A stretch of 64,000 nucleotides of DNA from the NCBI GenBank assembly GCA_949592205.1, contig CATIUR010000003.1:165715759-165779758 (forward strand), written 5' to 3'. The translations under genes were made by a program, and so were the position numbers. Of the stretch, positions 1 through 11,459 are shown in pieces; the first letter of the stretch is position 1, and each line of letters opens with the position of its first letter. The notes below the pieces were generated by a model that searched no databases, was not told the DNA's origin, and was given only the letters and a program-made list of their open reading frames with translations. The DNA is from Helichrysum umbraculigerum (Eukaryota > Streptophyta > Magnoliopsida > Asterales > Asteraceae).

Positions 1-2217
1 GACATCACAACTCAAAAGTTAATTACAAGCAGACATGTCATTTTTGATGAATATCAATTTCCATATCATCATAAACCTGCTTCCTCATCAGATTTCTGTT
101 CTTCTACCAATTCTACTCCTTTTGAACCCTTTCCCATTCCTACTTCTTCATCATCATTAACTACTCCTTCCTCTTCTACTACACCTTCTAATCCTATTCC
201 TCCATCTTCACCTTCTGTTCATACTCATTCAGAGACACAAGCTTCATCTGAATCTCATTCTACTGATCCATTTTCCTTACATACACAAGTCAACTCTGAA
301 TCTCCAGCTTCCTCTGACTCAAATTCAGAGTCACCAACATCTTCCAATGCTTCTACTTCTACCTCTTCATCTGATCCACCACCAATTAGAATTTCACATA
401 GGACTAAACAACCTTCTTCCAAGCTCAAAGGTTTTCAATGTACTCTTCCAAAATCTCTTGTTCACTCTATTTCAACCAGGCATCATCATTCTCATTACCT
501 GAACTATCACAATCTATCATCTTCTTCCTTTCATTTTATCAATTCCATTAACACTGTCACTGAACCCACTACTTTTAATCAAGCATCAAAAGATCCAAAG
601 TGGATAGAAGCAATGAATAAAGAAATTCAAGCTCTTGAACAAAATAATACTTGGGTTCTTACTTCTTTACCTTCTGGAAAATCTCCCATTGGATGCAAAT
701 GGGTTTATAGAATTAAGCATAAAGTAGATGGTTCTATTGAGAGGTATAAAGCTAGGCTAGTGGCAAAAGGTTTTCATCAAAAAGAAGGGATTGATTTCAA
801 AGAAACATTTGCTCATGTGGCCAAAATGGTCACAGTGAGAACTCTTCTTGCTGTTGCTGTGCAAAAAGGCTGGTTTATAGAGCAATTGGATGTTAATAAT
901 GCATTCTTGCATGGTGAATTACATGAAGATGTTTATATGACCATTCCCCCAGGTTATCCTAACCCTATGTCTTCTACAACTGTTTGTAAGTTAACCAAAT
1001 CACTTTATGGTCTTAAACAAGCTCCTAGACAGTGGTATGAAAAGTTAACTACTTTTTTGCTTCACCTAGGCTTTATTCAAAGTCATGCAGATACCTCTTT
1101 GTTTACTCTTTCTACTCCTACCAGTTTTACTGCTCTTCTCATTTATGTTGATGATATTGTTGTCACTGGCAATGATAACAATTTTATTCAACACATTAAG
1201 GAACAACTTCATCACAAGTTTAGTATCAAAGACCTGGGTGTCCTTAATTACTATCTTGGCATAGAAGTTCTCAGAAACTCTTCTGGTCTTACTCTTACAC
1301 AGAGAAAATATGCACTTGAACTTCTTACTTCTGCTAATCTTTTAGATGCCAAACCAGCTGCTACTCCTATTGATTCAAATGTTAAACTTACTCCAACAGA
1401 TGGTGAACTACTTTCTGATCCATCTACTTATAGGACTTTGGTTGGTAAACTCATTTACTTAACCATTACAAGACCAGATTTATCTTTTGCTGCCCAGGCT
1501 CTTAGTCAATTTTCTCAAGCTCCACGAACCTCTCATATGAAGGCTTTAACTAGAGTTCTTAGATATCTCAAACTATGTCCAGGATAGGGTATCTTCTTTC
1601 CTACTCTAAATGATCTTCAACTAACTACTTGGTGTGACAGTGATTGGGGTAGTTGTTATCATACTAGAAGATCAGTTTCTGGATATGCAGTTTTTCTGGG
1701 CACTAGTTTAATTTCTTGGCAATCTAAGAAGCAATCAGTGGTCTCTAGATCTTCAACTGAAGCAGAATATAGAGCCTTAGCAGATTGTACTTGTGAAATT
1801 TCATGGCTTGTAAGTCTTCTTAAAGATTTACATGTGACTGTTCCTACTCCTACCTTGGTTATGTGTGATAATGCTTCAACTATTGCATTAGCCTCAAACC
1901 CAGTTCATCATGCCCGTACAAAGCACATTGAGATTGACTGCCATTTTGTGAGAGATAAAATAAAAGCTGGTGCTATTCTTCCTGTTTATGTTCCTACTCT
2001 TTCTCAGGTGGCAGATGTTCTAACCAAGGGACTGCCTAAATCATTGCATTATTCTTGTTTAGGCAAGTTGAACGTTTGTGATCCATACACATTGTCAACT
2101 TGTGGGGGGGATAAAGACACACAAGTCAACTCTGAAGTCAACTCTGTTACTACAAAGTCATCTCACAAGCACAGAGTTCTTCTTACCAAAGCTTTAAGTT
2201 GTTGTAACAAAATGTAA
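1..2217 (+). pseudogene. Ty1/copia Pol polyprotein, 3' part, one nonsense codon
   Basis: The frame is open from the first base of the window to 2217 except for one in-frame TAG at 1585-1587, so this is a single polyprotein broken by one point change. The first ~190 codons are the Ser/Thr/Pro-rich linker after the integrase, which lies left of the window. Reverse transcriptase follows (from about 613), with the core motif YVDD at about 1147-1158 and the copia signatures RYKARLVAKGF and LDVNNAFLHG. RNase H follows the stop, with CDSDWG (about 1633) and STEAEYRALA (about 1750) intact, and the usual ending ADVLTKGLP. It would drive reverse transcription of the element's RNA in a virus-like particle. 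Beyond the DVLTKGLP motif the frame runs on through the polypurine tract into LTR-like sequence, so the last ~35 codons are probably not functional protein. Lineage within copia was not determined. Confidence 0.93.
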
Positions 2218-2440
2218 AGTACTATAAGAGTCAAGTCTGTAAACTATAGGGATAAAAGTTGTATATAGTTAATTAAGTTGTTAATTCTGTTAAGCAGATA
2301 GTTAGTAGCAGTTAATAGAATTTAGTTGTATATATTACTCTGTACGTGTAATCTCTATCAGTTGAATAAAAATTGAATCTTCAATCTTCAATATGTCTCT
2401 CTCAATTTCCGTTTTAACTATAGTTGTGATCAATTTTTCA
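2102..2440 (+). repeat. polypurine tract and 3' LTR-like end of the copia element (approximate)
   Basis: A G-run at 2102-2110 directly after the RNase H end is in the place of a polypurine tract. The sequence downstream is non-coding, has TATA-like stretches near 2260 and 2328, an AATAAA signal near 2364, and a CT-rich end near 2395-2410, as expected of an LTR. The matching 5' LTR is outside the window, so exact ends and target duplication cannot be fixed. Confidence 0.5.
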
Positions 2441-2695
2441 TGACAATTTAACCATATCAAACACATGCATGCATATATTATAATTAATTCAAAACCGAAC
2501 AGTTTTGACTTTTGACCAATTTATGGACAATTAACAAATGAAACATCTACCGGCTAAAAGTCCAACATTATCGTCAAACATACCTTTTAAAATTAATATT
2601 CTTATCCTGTTACATTTTTATTAAAAGATTATTTAAGGTTTATAATCAAAACATATAATTGCTGACAGTTTTATTGCGAATGATTTTTGCAACAG

Positions 2696-2970
2696 CCTCT
2701 GCATGTTATGGTAACGTAAATGAGGGAGTGATGATAGCTGCAGCAAGTGATCCTCTATGGAACAACGGAGCGATTTGTGGAAGAATGTTCACAGTTAAAT
2801 GCACCGGACCCACCAACCCCGTCCCTCACCCTTGCCACGATGGTAAAACCGTGACTGTGAAAATTGTAGATCATTGTCCTGGTTGTGGTGGAACCCTAGA
2901 TCTCTCCAAAGAAGCTTTTGAAACAATTGCTGATCCCGTCGCTGGAGTTATTAATATCGATTATTGGTAA
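2696..2970 (+). CDS. EG45-like / plant natriuretic peptide-like protein, 3' exon only
   Basis: The frame encodes SACYGN, GVMIAAASDPLWNNGAICGR, the core MFTVKCTGP, TVKIVDHCPGCGGTLDLSKE and a C-terminus in INIDYW. These are hallmarks of the double-psi beta-barrel EG45-like proteins (expansin relatives without the binding domain), small secreted apoplastic proteins that include the plant natriuretic peptides. About 92 residues cover nearly the whole barrel. The signal peptide and first strand are missing. A good splice acceptor, TTTTTGCAACAG, ends at 2695, and an exon from 2696 keeps the frame, so the missing part was probably in an upstream exon. No such exon is visible between the copia element and this point. 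Either the retroelement sits in the intron and exon 1 lies left of the window, or exon 1 is lost. The coding part itself carries no stop or shift. Confidence 0.75.
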
Positions 2971-4139
2971 TTGAAAGTATATATAACTAACGGAAGTGGC
3001 TAGCTTAGCACCAATTTTGAAATAAGGTTTTTTCGATACAAAGATATCGATACTTTAGAAACAGAAATTCGAATTACTTTGTAAGAAGACGTACGTTTGA
3101 TTTGAATAAAAAGTTACATACGATTATTATATTGGATTTGTCTACATAATCCGTATTTTGTTATGTCTAATGTGTTATGACTTATGGTGTCTCCATAAAA
3201 AAAATAGAAGGTTACATTATTGTCATATATGATGCATAATTATTTGACAACTTTGATCAGTAGCTTATTACGAGTAATATCGAAGAGCGAGTATTATAAA
3301 GAGAAAACAGAAATAATAACATTAGTTAGTAACGGACATGCATTTTTAGTTTTAACTTTAAGATTAAATAATTATTTTGATAAAAAAAAAAGGTTATATT
3401 AAAATTATTAAAATTTTATGGGAGATAAAAAAAAAATAAAGAATATGTGCTACACATCATAAAAAATTTAGTGTGTATCATATTATCATACCATAAAATT
3501 TGTGATAAACAACTTTAATTTATATATAAGATATTTTTATTTTATTTTTCAAATTGATCTAAAACTAAAGAGGATAAATTTTTAATAATTTTGGTATTTT
3601 TTTTGCAAAAAAAGTATACATATGTCGAAATTAATAAATAAAAATGTCGTGATCACAGTTCCTACTGCAAGGAGTGATTTTACAATAATACTCCACATAA
3701 TAATAATATGATGATAAAAAAAATTAACTCTTGATGGATACCCAAGCCCAAATCTAGCATTCAATGCTTTCAATCGCTAGCCCATGTCATTATTTTACTC
3801 ATAATAATCCAAAGCCCAAGCCTACTCTTTCCAAGTTACCATCTTTTGCTAGCCCATGCAAAACCCAAGCTTAAGCATGTCATTAGTGGTTAAGTATTTT
3901 TAGTTTAAATTCAAACTATTTACTTAACTAATTTTGTGAATAATATATGAATTATGTGTAGGATTGCCGTTATAAAAAAAGTTATATTTTATGGAATCGG
4001 TTGCACTAAAGATATAGTAGTTAACTGCATTTATTAATATACTTAAAAAAAATTAAAAAATACACTACGAAAGGCTAATTGACTACCAACACCCGGCCAT
4101 CATATTGATTCCACCCAATTTGTATGTATATATACTTTA
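2971..4139. other. AT-rich intergenic DNA, no gene seen
   Basis: Short ORFs here (for example 3220-3402 +, 3582-3773 -) have no recognisable motif and fall in low-complexity AT-rich sequence. The first ~200 bases are presumably the 3' UTR of the EG45-like gene. Nothing else could be supported. Confidence 0.6.
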
Positions 4140-4147
4140 CTTATACA

Positions 4148-5043
4148 CCGTGGCGGTTTTACAACGGGGGCAGGGTGGGCAGCCGCCCCCACTAACTTTT
4201 TACGAATCGAGAAAAATTTCGTAATTTTCGTTATAAGTTTCATATTGTTCCATAACTAATAAATATAAAACAGCTACAATAAGTTCAGCATAGACTTATT
4301 TTGCTTAGTGGTGGAGATGGTCACTTTGTTTCCAACAGGTCTAAAGTTCAATCCTTCAATGTTGCATCTTATTTTTTTTACCCTTACTATTTTGATCCCC
4401 CTTGTTGTATCACTTTTTTTACTTCTTTTATCCTTTCTATTTTTTCCTTTCTTCTTACCGTATACTTTTTCCTCATTGTATATAATTTAATGTAAGGAGT
4501 AATACTTATTGTTTTACTCTGTTTCCTTCTTTCTTATTTTCCCCCATTGTATATAATTAATGTAATACTTATTTTAAATCTTTATAATTGTAATTAAAAT
4601 ATATAGTATCTTAATGTAGTACAATTTTTCATTTTTCTTCATAATCTACATATATGTTTTTTATTTTTTGAAATAAGGCAGACATGAATACTATTGCTAG
4701 AGATTAGTACAATTTTTCGTTTTTCCTCATAATCTACATATGATAATGTTTTACCACATAAATATGTTAAATTCGAATCAAAATTTGTGAAAAGTTGGAA
4801 AAAAGTTGCTAACTCAAGAGTATATATATTGTCAGTTGCTAAATATATGAATATATGTCATATGTTGTCCATGTAATTAAGAATTTGAATTTGATGTTGA
4901 ACTAAATTCACTTTGGTTCTACTAAAATAATTTTAGTTAAAGCAAAAAAAAAAAAAAAAAAAAAAAAATTGAATCGATGACTTGAACTCAACGTACGCTA
5001 TTAAATTTTACCCCATTCATATTTTTTTCTGGTACCGCCCCTG
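4148..5043. mobile_element. non-autonomous hAT-type element with 8-bp target duplication
   Basis: The 8-bp direct repeat CTTATACA (4140-4147 and 5044-5051) brackets the element. Its right end, read inward, is CAGGGGCGGTACCAG, the classic plant hAT terminus; the left end, CCGTGGCGGTTTTAC, is a diverged inverted copy. The interior is AT-rich with a poly-A run at 4944-4968 and encodes no transposase. ORFs at 4301-4495 in two frames are low-complexity. The stretch 4297-4350 has a GCTTAGTGGT...AGTTCAATCC layout like the A and B boxes of a tRNA promoter. Confidence 0.8.
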
Positions 5044-5051
5044 CTTATACA

Positions 5052-6790
5052 AGAATCATATTTCACTTTAAAAAATATCTAAGTATTGCCGGGTGAGATA
5101 TTTTATATGAGCTTTGTGCCGTTATCCATCAACACTTCATTTTTACTCCTTAAACTACCATTAAAAACTTGTTCAATCACCATCCTCCGCATTGACCAAC
5201 TTAGAATTGCGATCATTTAAGTGGGCCATTGTGGGGTAGGGGTTGCTACTACATAAGTGTCTTCTATTTATTAGGTGTAGAATTTTTGTTACATTCATAT
5301 AGATTATGTACATAATATATTGACATATTCATCTTAATTAGTTGAGTATTCGTGCGTTGTTGCACCAACGAAGATTTAACATTGATCAAAAATAATGTAA
5401 TAGTGTTTGTGAACAATGTTTTTTAATTGAAGCCATGATAATGTACTATGATACCGATAAATGTGACATGATATTTACAACTGAACACACCATTTAACTT
5501 TCATCTTTAAATGGTTTTATGAGATAATTGTAATGTGGTAAATAGTTTCTTTGAATCAAACTTGGTTGACTTTTTAAATTAGTTATATTCAAGTGAATAC
5601 ATCATGGATTTACATTTTGTTTTACTTTACTATTTTCAAAAAAAAATATGGGTATTTTCTTATATACAAATTAGCTTGTTTGTAAACTTAGATAAGGGTA
5701 GTTTCGTCTCTTTGGTTGTAGATAATAGTATCTTTGAAACTTCCGTTTTTTAAACTAGTAAGATAGCGAAGAAAATAGATAAATACTACAGTAGTTTACT
5801 AGAAATAGTGAATCTCAAATTCAAAATAACTAGATATAAACTTTTCCATGTTAGATGTATATCATGCATATTTCATTATATCCTCACATACGAATGATTA
5901 TGTAGAGAAAATATACGTTCTAGCATAAATCATGAAAGTTACTTCATTAAGGTTCAAGAATTTAGGCTCTGAAAAACTATCACTTTCAAAACAATGGCCA
6001 ACTAATTAAAGACCTGCTTACCCCTATCTAATTAATTGCTTGAACAATTTAAATATGTGACACTAACTGCTTTCCTACTCTTAAATTACTTGTTGCTTCT
6101 CCGATTAGGTCATGTCATCATCAAAGACGTGTCGATTTCATTCCGCAATTTAAGGCTCAAGTCTATTTAAGAAATTCATGACAGCATTTAACAAATTGAC
6201 ACATAATATTAAAAGTGAACCCCCATTTTTCTTGAACAATTTGCTATAGAAACCTTAAATAACAAGTTATTGGTTGATAAAAAGTAATAATCACATAATA
6301 ACAATGGCAATATATCTTCTTGATTAATGTAGTTAAGCCTTAAGAAGTACTCCATAGTCCATATGTTTTAAATCTTCCCTTTCATACATATAGCAACTGT
6401 TACAACTCTTAAGTATAGCTACAATACTACTACATTGTAGTTATACTAGGGTTACGACGTGATTTGCATCTCCCATTTTAACCGTAGAACTGATCGGTGG
6501 GTACACTAAACGCTCGGTTACCCTTTTACGATATTTACATTGTGGCCACCAAACAGTATGTATTACCCTGTTTGACCTGTTTTGCAAAGGACATTTTGGG
6601 GAGAAAGGACAAGGCAAAAAGAAATATCTACTCTAGAAAAATCAAAAGAGACAAATCTAAGACATTGCACATATATAATTCGTATTGAGTTTTTATAATC
6701 CAGATATCTTTTTTGTTTTTTTGTACTAATCATAATCTACACAACACCAAAACTGAATAGTGTCCATGAACTATTCAAGAAAAAAAAAAA
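5052..6790. other. intergenic DNA, 3' side of the ATL gene
   Basis: No ORF with recognisable content. The 63-codon ORF at 6497-6688 has no family signature. The last few hundred bases should hold the 3' UTR of the minus-strand ATL gene. No repeat with clear ends was found. Confidence 0.5.
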
Positions 6791-8170
6791 TTAAACATTT
6801 GTAGAGCAAGATGAATGAATTCCCCTGATTTGTTGTCTACCCATAAGCCAAAGTAAAGTCCTCCTTGCAAAAGATGGTGGATTTGAAGCTTCTAATGGTG
6901 GTGAATCTAACCATTCACAAATTTCGATTTCTTGATCATCTTCCCACCTCCCAATATCCAATTCAGAATTAGCCCTCCTATTCGCTTTCAATTCATTCCG
7001 TTTTACTGGAAAACGGAACGAGAAAGACCCTCTTGATGATGGCCCAATGGCGGCTGCCACCGTTGAAGTAGGCCTCTCTTTTTTCCCTCTTAACCAAATC
7101 TTTGACACCGAAAAACTCTCCCTTTTACTCTTCCCAATTGCACAACCACCACCACCTCTCCCACTACCACCAATAACTTCAATCCCTTTGAAATCTCTCA
7201 TAGAATCACAACCACATTCGGACATTGCCGGACGGTGACATGGAGTGATTGGAAGACTCGACTTTTTACTAGCTTGTTTCTTGACTTGTGTCCTAATTGG
7301 TACTTGTAAAGATGAATTCTCATTCATCACATATTCAAAAGACCCCATTGAAAAACACCTTCTAGCATCAAATGTTTGTTTCTCACTACTACTCTCACCA
7401 ACATCTACATTTTTAAACTTGCCAAGCTTAATAGTAACCACTTTCTCCTTACTATTATCTTCTTCTTTCACCATCTCACCCTTATTATCAAACTCAAATT
7501 CTTCATGACTCAAATGGGAACTCACTCTTCTGATTGAAGAAGTATGTGGATTATCAGAATTACCAATCTCTCTAGAAACCTCACTACTTCCAGATTCAAG
7601 AACAAGTACAATAGGTGAACAACAAGAATTTGGAATGAAATCAGAAAGCAAACTACCTCTACAAAGGGGACAAGTGGAATGAGACAAAAGCCATGTATCA
7701 ATACAATCCATATGAAAAGCATGACTACATTTAGGCAATAATCTAAGCTTATCTTCACCTTCAAACTCACACAAACACACAGCACAATCAAAAGGATCTT
7801 TTACACCAATAATTGATTTGTAAGTGAAAACAGGCAATGTGTCAATGAAAGACTGATCAACACCTGAGTCATGAAGATGAAACAGTTGTTGTAACTGACC
7901 TTGAAGTGCAGTCACATTATCAAACTCATCAGGATCCCTATTAATTGGTCTCATAATATATCTAACAAGAAGATGAAGCAACCCAGATATGAAGAAAATG
8001 ATAGCAAGAATTATGATGATGAGTAGAAGTGTTGGACTCACCTTATCATTTAGATTGAACCCATGAGTTATGGTGGCCGGAGGTGGTGGTGGGGGAGGTG
8101 GCTGGGTGTAATAATAAGGTCTTTCATAGTTGGAAACAAAGCTTTTTTGGTCCATTTTGTTGGGAAGCAA
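6791..8170 (-). CDS. ATL-family RING-H2 finger E3 ubiquitin ligase (ATL13/46/47-like)
   Basis: Intronless 459-residue protein. Residues ~46-72 form one transmembrane helix (LLLIIIILAIIFFISGLLHLL) after a proline-rich N-terminus (eight prolines at ~24-31). A degenerate GLD-type segment, GVDQSFIDTLPVF, is at 103-115. A canonical RING-H2 follows: C129-x2-C132-x15-C148-x-H150-x2-H153-x2-C156-x10-C167-x2-C170, with the ATL-diagnostic Trp at 160. The RING recruits an E2, and the helix places the ligase in an endomembrane or the plasma membrane. The long tail (181-459) is Ser/Lys-rich with a Gly-rich patch and a DIGRWEDDQEIEICEWL motif, a tail type I associate with the ATL13/46/47 group. Two ATGs five codons apart could start it; the first is used. 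Substrates cannot be read from sequence. No damage is seen, so this is probably a working host gene. Confidence 0.93.
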   Translation of the reverse strand: MLPNKMDQKSFVSNYERPYYYTQPPPPPPPPATITHGFNLNDKVSPTLLLIIIILAIIFFISGLLHLLVRYIMRPINRDPDEFDNVTALQGQLQQLFHLHDSGVDQSFIDTLPVFTYKSIIGVKDPFDCAVCLCEFEGEDKLRLLPKCSHAFHMDCIDTWLLSHSTCPLCRGSLLSDFIPNSCCSPIVLVLESGSSEVSREIGNSDNPHTSSIRRVSSHLSHEEFEFDNKGEMVKEEDNSKEKVVTIKLGKFKNVDVGESSSEKQTFDARRCFSMGSFEYVMNENSSLQVPIRTQVKKQASKKSSLPITPCHRPAMSECGCDSMRDFKGIEVIGGSGRGGGGCAIGKSKRESFSVSKIWLRGKKERPTSTVAAAIGPSSRGSFSFRFPVKRNELKANRRANSELDIGRWEDDQEIEICEWLDSPPLEASNPPSFARRTLLWLMGRQQIRGIHSSCSTNV

Positions 8171-8308
8171 GAAAAATATGTAAAGATTGAAACTTTGGAC
8201 TAAATTTATGAAATTTAAGAGAACCCCATCTTTATAATCATATGAACTGAAGAACCCACAAAGGATTTTTTAAGATTTTTTAATTGAGTGCTTGGATGGA
8301 GCTCTAGC

Positions 8309-8329
8309 AGAGAGAGAGAGAGAGAGAGA
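8309..8329 (-). promoter_or_regulatory. GA/CT dinucleotide tract upstream of the ATL gene
   Basis: About ten AG units, reading (CT)n on the gene's strand, lie 139-159 bases upstream of the ATL start codon. CT-rich tracts are common in plant 5' UTRs and core promoters and may bind GAGA-binding (BBR/BPC) factors. The role is inferred from position only. Confidence 0.45.
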
Positions 8330-8612
8330 TTAGATTAAAAAATGGGAGTCTGGTAGAAATAAATTTTGCATCTAGGAAATTAGATTTCAAAAATGGAGAG
8401 GAATTGAAGAGCAATGCATTTATTGATGGATAGCATCAAAATGAATATATACCTTCTTTTAAAATGGAGAAGAAACATAACAGTGTGTTCATATTTAAAA
8501 AATCATAAGCTGCTATTTATTTCCATCTATTTAGAACATTAGTATATTATATACTCGATTAATTCAATTAAATATTCACTAACGATTATATAAAATCGAG
8601 ATTTGAGAGCTA

Positions 8613-8634
8613 CAAAAAAAAAAAAAAAAAAAAA
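8613..8634. repeat. poly-A tract
   Basis: Uninterrupted run of about 22 A in the upstream region of the ATL gene. No element ends were recognised around it. Confidence 0.8.
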
Positions 8635-9049
8635 ATGTGTGGAAAATAGAAATTATTAAGAAAAAATTGATTGGAGTAGTATTTTTATGAGGTACAGAGC
8701 CTTTTAAGTTGACTTCAATACGAAAGCACTCCACATCTCTATGCACATTTAATACGACATTGATTAATACTCCGTAATAATTTAATTATCACAAACAATT
8801 CCGGAAACAAGAATCATAAAGTTCAATTCAAAATTAATACTTTATTTTTACATTTCAAAATAATTTTATTCAAATTTGACTCAAAATTAGCAACATATTT
8901 ATTTTTCCTTGACTAAATGTCCACAAATTTCCTTATCAAAATTTTAAGTAATTACTATTCATTCAAATTTCATTATAATTGCAAACATGTAAAATTAAAG
9001 ATTGCTATCACATAAATGTGAAGAAGTTTTATTTATAAATATGTCACAT

Positions 9050-9066
9050 GAGTAGTAGTAGTAGTA

Positions 9067-9110
<44 letters not shown>

Positions 9111-9130
9111 AATAAATAAATAAATAATAA
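9050..9130. repeat. compound microsatellite (TAG)n(TAA)n(TAAA)n
   Basis: Consecutive blocks of TAG, then TAA, then TAAA units. The minus-strand poly-Leu ORF across it (9044-9250) is an artefact of the repeat. Confidence 0.95.
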
Positions 9131-10510
9131 TATGAAAAATAAAAAACTGAAAAGTAATTTAATTAAATTCAAGATTTTATAATAAATATAAGATACATAC
9201 AGTAATGTCTTTTTGTACAGATACAAATACAAATATAGAATAAATGACAATAAAAAAAGATAAAAAAAAATGTAGATTGTGAAGAGCTCAAAAAGTAAGA
9301 ACTAATGGATGAAAGAAGCCATAGAAAATGGAGTAGTAGAATTAATGTTGAAATCTGAAGTCCTAATCACAATATATTCTTTTTTAAAAGTTGTTTCTAT
9401 TCTATTCCTTCTCTTTTCTAACTCTTTTGGGAAATCTGCTGTGATCAGGACAAAAAGCAACATAGGTTTATGGTCAACTTTTGGAGGAGACTCAAAGTCA
9501 AACTACCTAGAGCCAAAATACAGAATGATACAAAACCAACTTTCGGAAATGGTGAAATTTTGTGACATAAAAATAAGTCAAATGAGAATCTACCGGAACC
9601 CCATTCAGCCTTTTTTTTTTTTTTTTTTCTCTCTTTTTTTTTTAACGAAAATCAAAATGTTTGAAAAAACTCTATGAGAAAGTTACGTGCACACATAATT
9701 GAGAACTGCCATAGGCATAAGAAGTAACAACTACATGTATTTATATACTCCTATATATGGCATATGACTTTTTTTGTAAGGCAGCATTTGAATCACAGAA
9801 AGTTAAGAGAGAAAAATCAAACTCAACATCACGCATTAACATCCATGGTTGTGTCCCATTAATACGGAAGCAAAATGTATTAAATCAAAATGAAGACATA
9901 TTTTAAATACATGCATTAGTACGGAAGCTAAAACAAACTAAGCTTATGAATTCTAAAGTTGCATTATAAACGTTATGTTTTATCATAATCATATCAATGC
10001 TCCTCTGGCTTGAACCGATAATCATAATTATAATCATAAGTATTACAATTACAATATATATATATATAATCAAGGTCTCTGACAAAAGGGAAATGCTAAG
10101 ATTAATGTACTTTTTTACGAGTACTAATTAAATTAAATGCCTTCATCAACCAACACAATCCATATATGTAACATGTTTTGATGATTGTACCCTACCATTC
10201 CCAAGTTGGAGGTTAATGTCTTAACATTCCAAATGGTTGGTACCAATATGTTATTCGTCCATTGAATCAACTATTATTATTTGATGGGATATGTTGATAT
10301 GTAATATTTAATTACAAATAGTTGCGTACGTGACAACGAGTTTTACATTTGTATATTCGTATAAATGCAAATTATACCTAACGAAAACCTAAATACACTT
10401 TAATTGTATACCTAAAAACATCATATCCCAGCACGGGAGTTGCTTGAATATGATCATATCGCCCTGTCAATAAAGACACGCTACTCCCTACTTTTTAATG
10501 TAATTATTGC
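9131..10510. other. intergenic DNA, no gene seen
   Basis: AT-rich. The ORF at 9309-9677 (+) ends in a poly-Phe run over a T-tract and shows no motif. A short AT microsatellite lies at about 10052-10068. Confidence 0.5.
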
Positions 10511-10525
10511 TAATACTAAAGAAAT

Positions 10526-10713
10526 ACCAATTGAGCATAGCTCAACTGGTACCGTCACCGCAAATATCCAGACTTCACATGTGTGACTTATAGGTCAGGG
10601 GTTCAAATCTGTTCCTCAACACATGTGGTTGCTTTGTGGATGTGTGATTTGTCCGGCGTTGATTAACCTTCAAATATGGTACGGGGTCAGGATTAACTTC
10701 CAAATTATCCTTT
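10526..10713 (+). mobile_element. tRNA-derived SINE with perfect 15-bp target duplication
   Basis: An A-box-like TAGCTCAACTGGT (10538-10550) and a B-box-like GGGGTTCAAATCT (10598-10610) are spaced as in a tRNA-type RNA polymerase III promoter. A non-tRNA body follows and the copy ends in TTTT. It is bracketed by TAATACTAAAGAAAT at 10511-10525 and 10714-10728, as left by LINE-driven insertion. Related, more diverged copies are at about 52545-52690 (+) and 54985-55205 (-). Confidence 0.85.
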
Positions 10714-10728
10714 TAATACTAAAGAAAT

Positions 10729-11457
10729 CATATCACTAAGTCATATACCATTCGATATAGTCTTTAGTTCAACAAATCCCGTATCTTATATCTTATATTT
10801 CTTCTCATTTTCACTTATTATTTATGTTACATTTTATATTGGACATGCTCAAAGATTAACCTTGATTAGAGAGTTATATAATATGTCTAGGCAACATTCT
10901 AGCTATTAACTATTAATGCAGGTTTTGATCTTGGATCAATCAAACATTCGCAGGGCTCAATGATAGAACTTTCTTCTGCTATTGTCTTTATCATCCAAAA
11001 TGAAGGAACGAAGACTTTCATTTTAATATATGATCACTAATTAATAATTTAATAATAGTCGTACATATCAAAATGAACTATTTAATCTAACCATTATCTT
11101 CTTTACTTCTTATTTCATACTTTCATAACCATTTTATGTTTAAATGTAAAGATGTAACAAAATGTATAAACTTGATCGTAACAAAATAAAATGTACATGG
11201 TGTATTATCTATCGACTATGGATACGGGTCACTTGTTATGGACATAGCAATTTTGGTGTAAAATTATGATAACTTTCTTTTTATAGATAACTATAACAGT
11301 GTCATAATGAAACCACGTGTATCATTTAATAACCTATAATCATCGCATCTATAATTAAAGTACATTTCAACATATGTCACCCATTTTGGCTACCGTAAAG
11401 GTAAGGTTGATCAACTTTAGCATAGTGATTTCAGATGCCTAAAATCTTGTAGAGGAT
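10729..11457. other. intergenic DNA, nothing recognised
   Basis: AT-rich sequence between the SINE and the foldback element, without coding content or clear repeat ends. Confidence 0.5.
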
Positions 11458-11459
11458 TT

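Noticed and set aside
4301..4495. Overlapping 60-64-residue hydrophobic ORFs
   Set aside because: T-rich interior of a non-autonomous hAT element in two frames; no motif.
7047..7791. ORFs on both strands inside the ATL gene
   Set aside because: Shadows of the intact RING-H2 coding sequence.
10538..10610. tRNA gene
   Set aside because: A and B boxes are present but no cloverleaf can be drawn, and the unit has SINE-type tail and target duplication.
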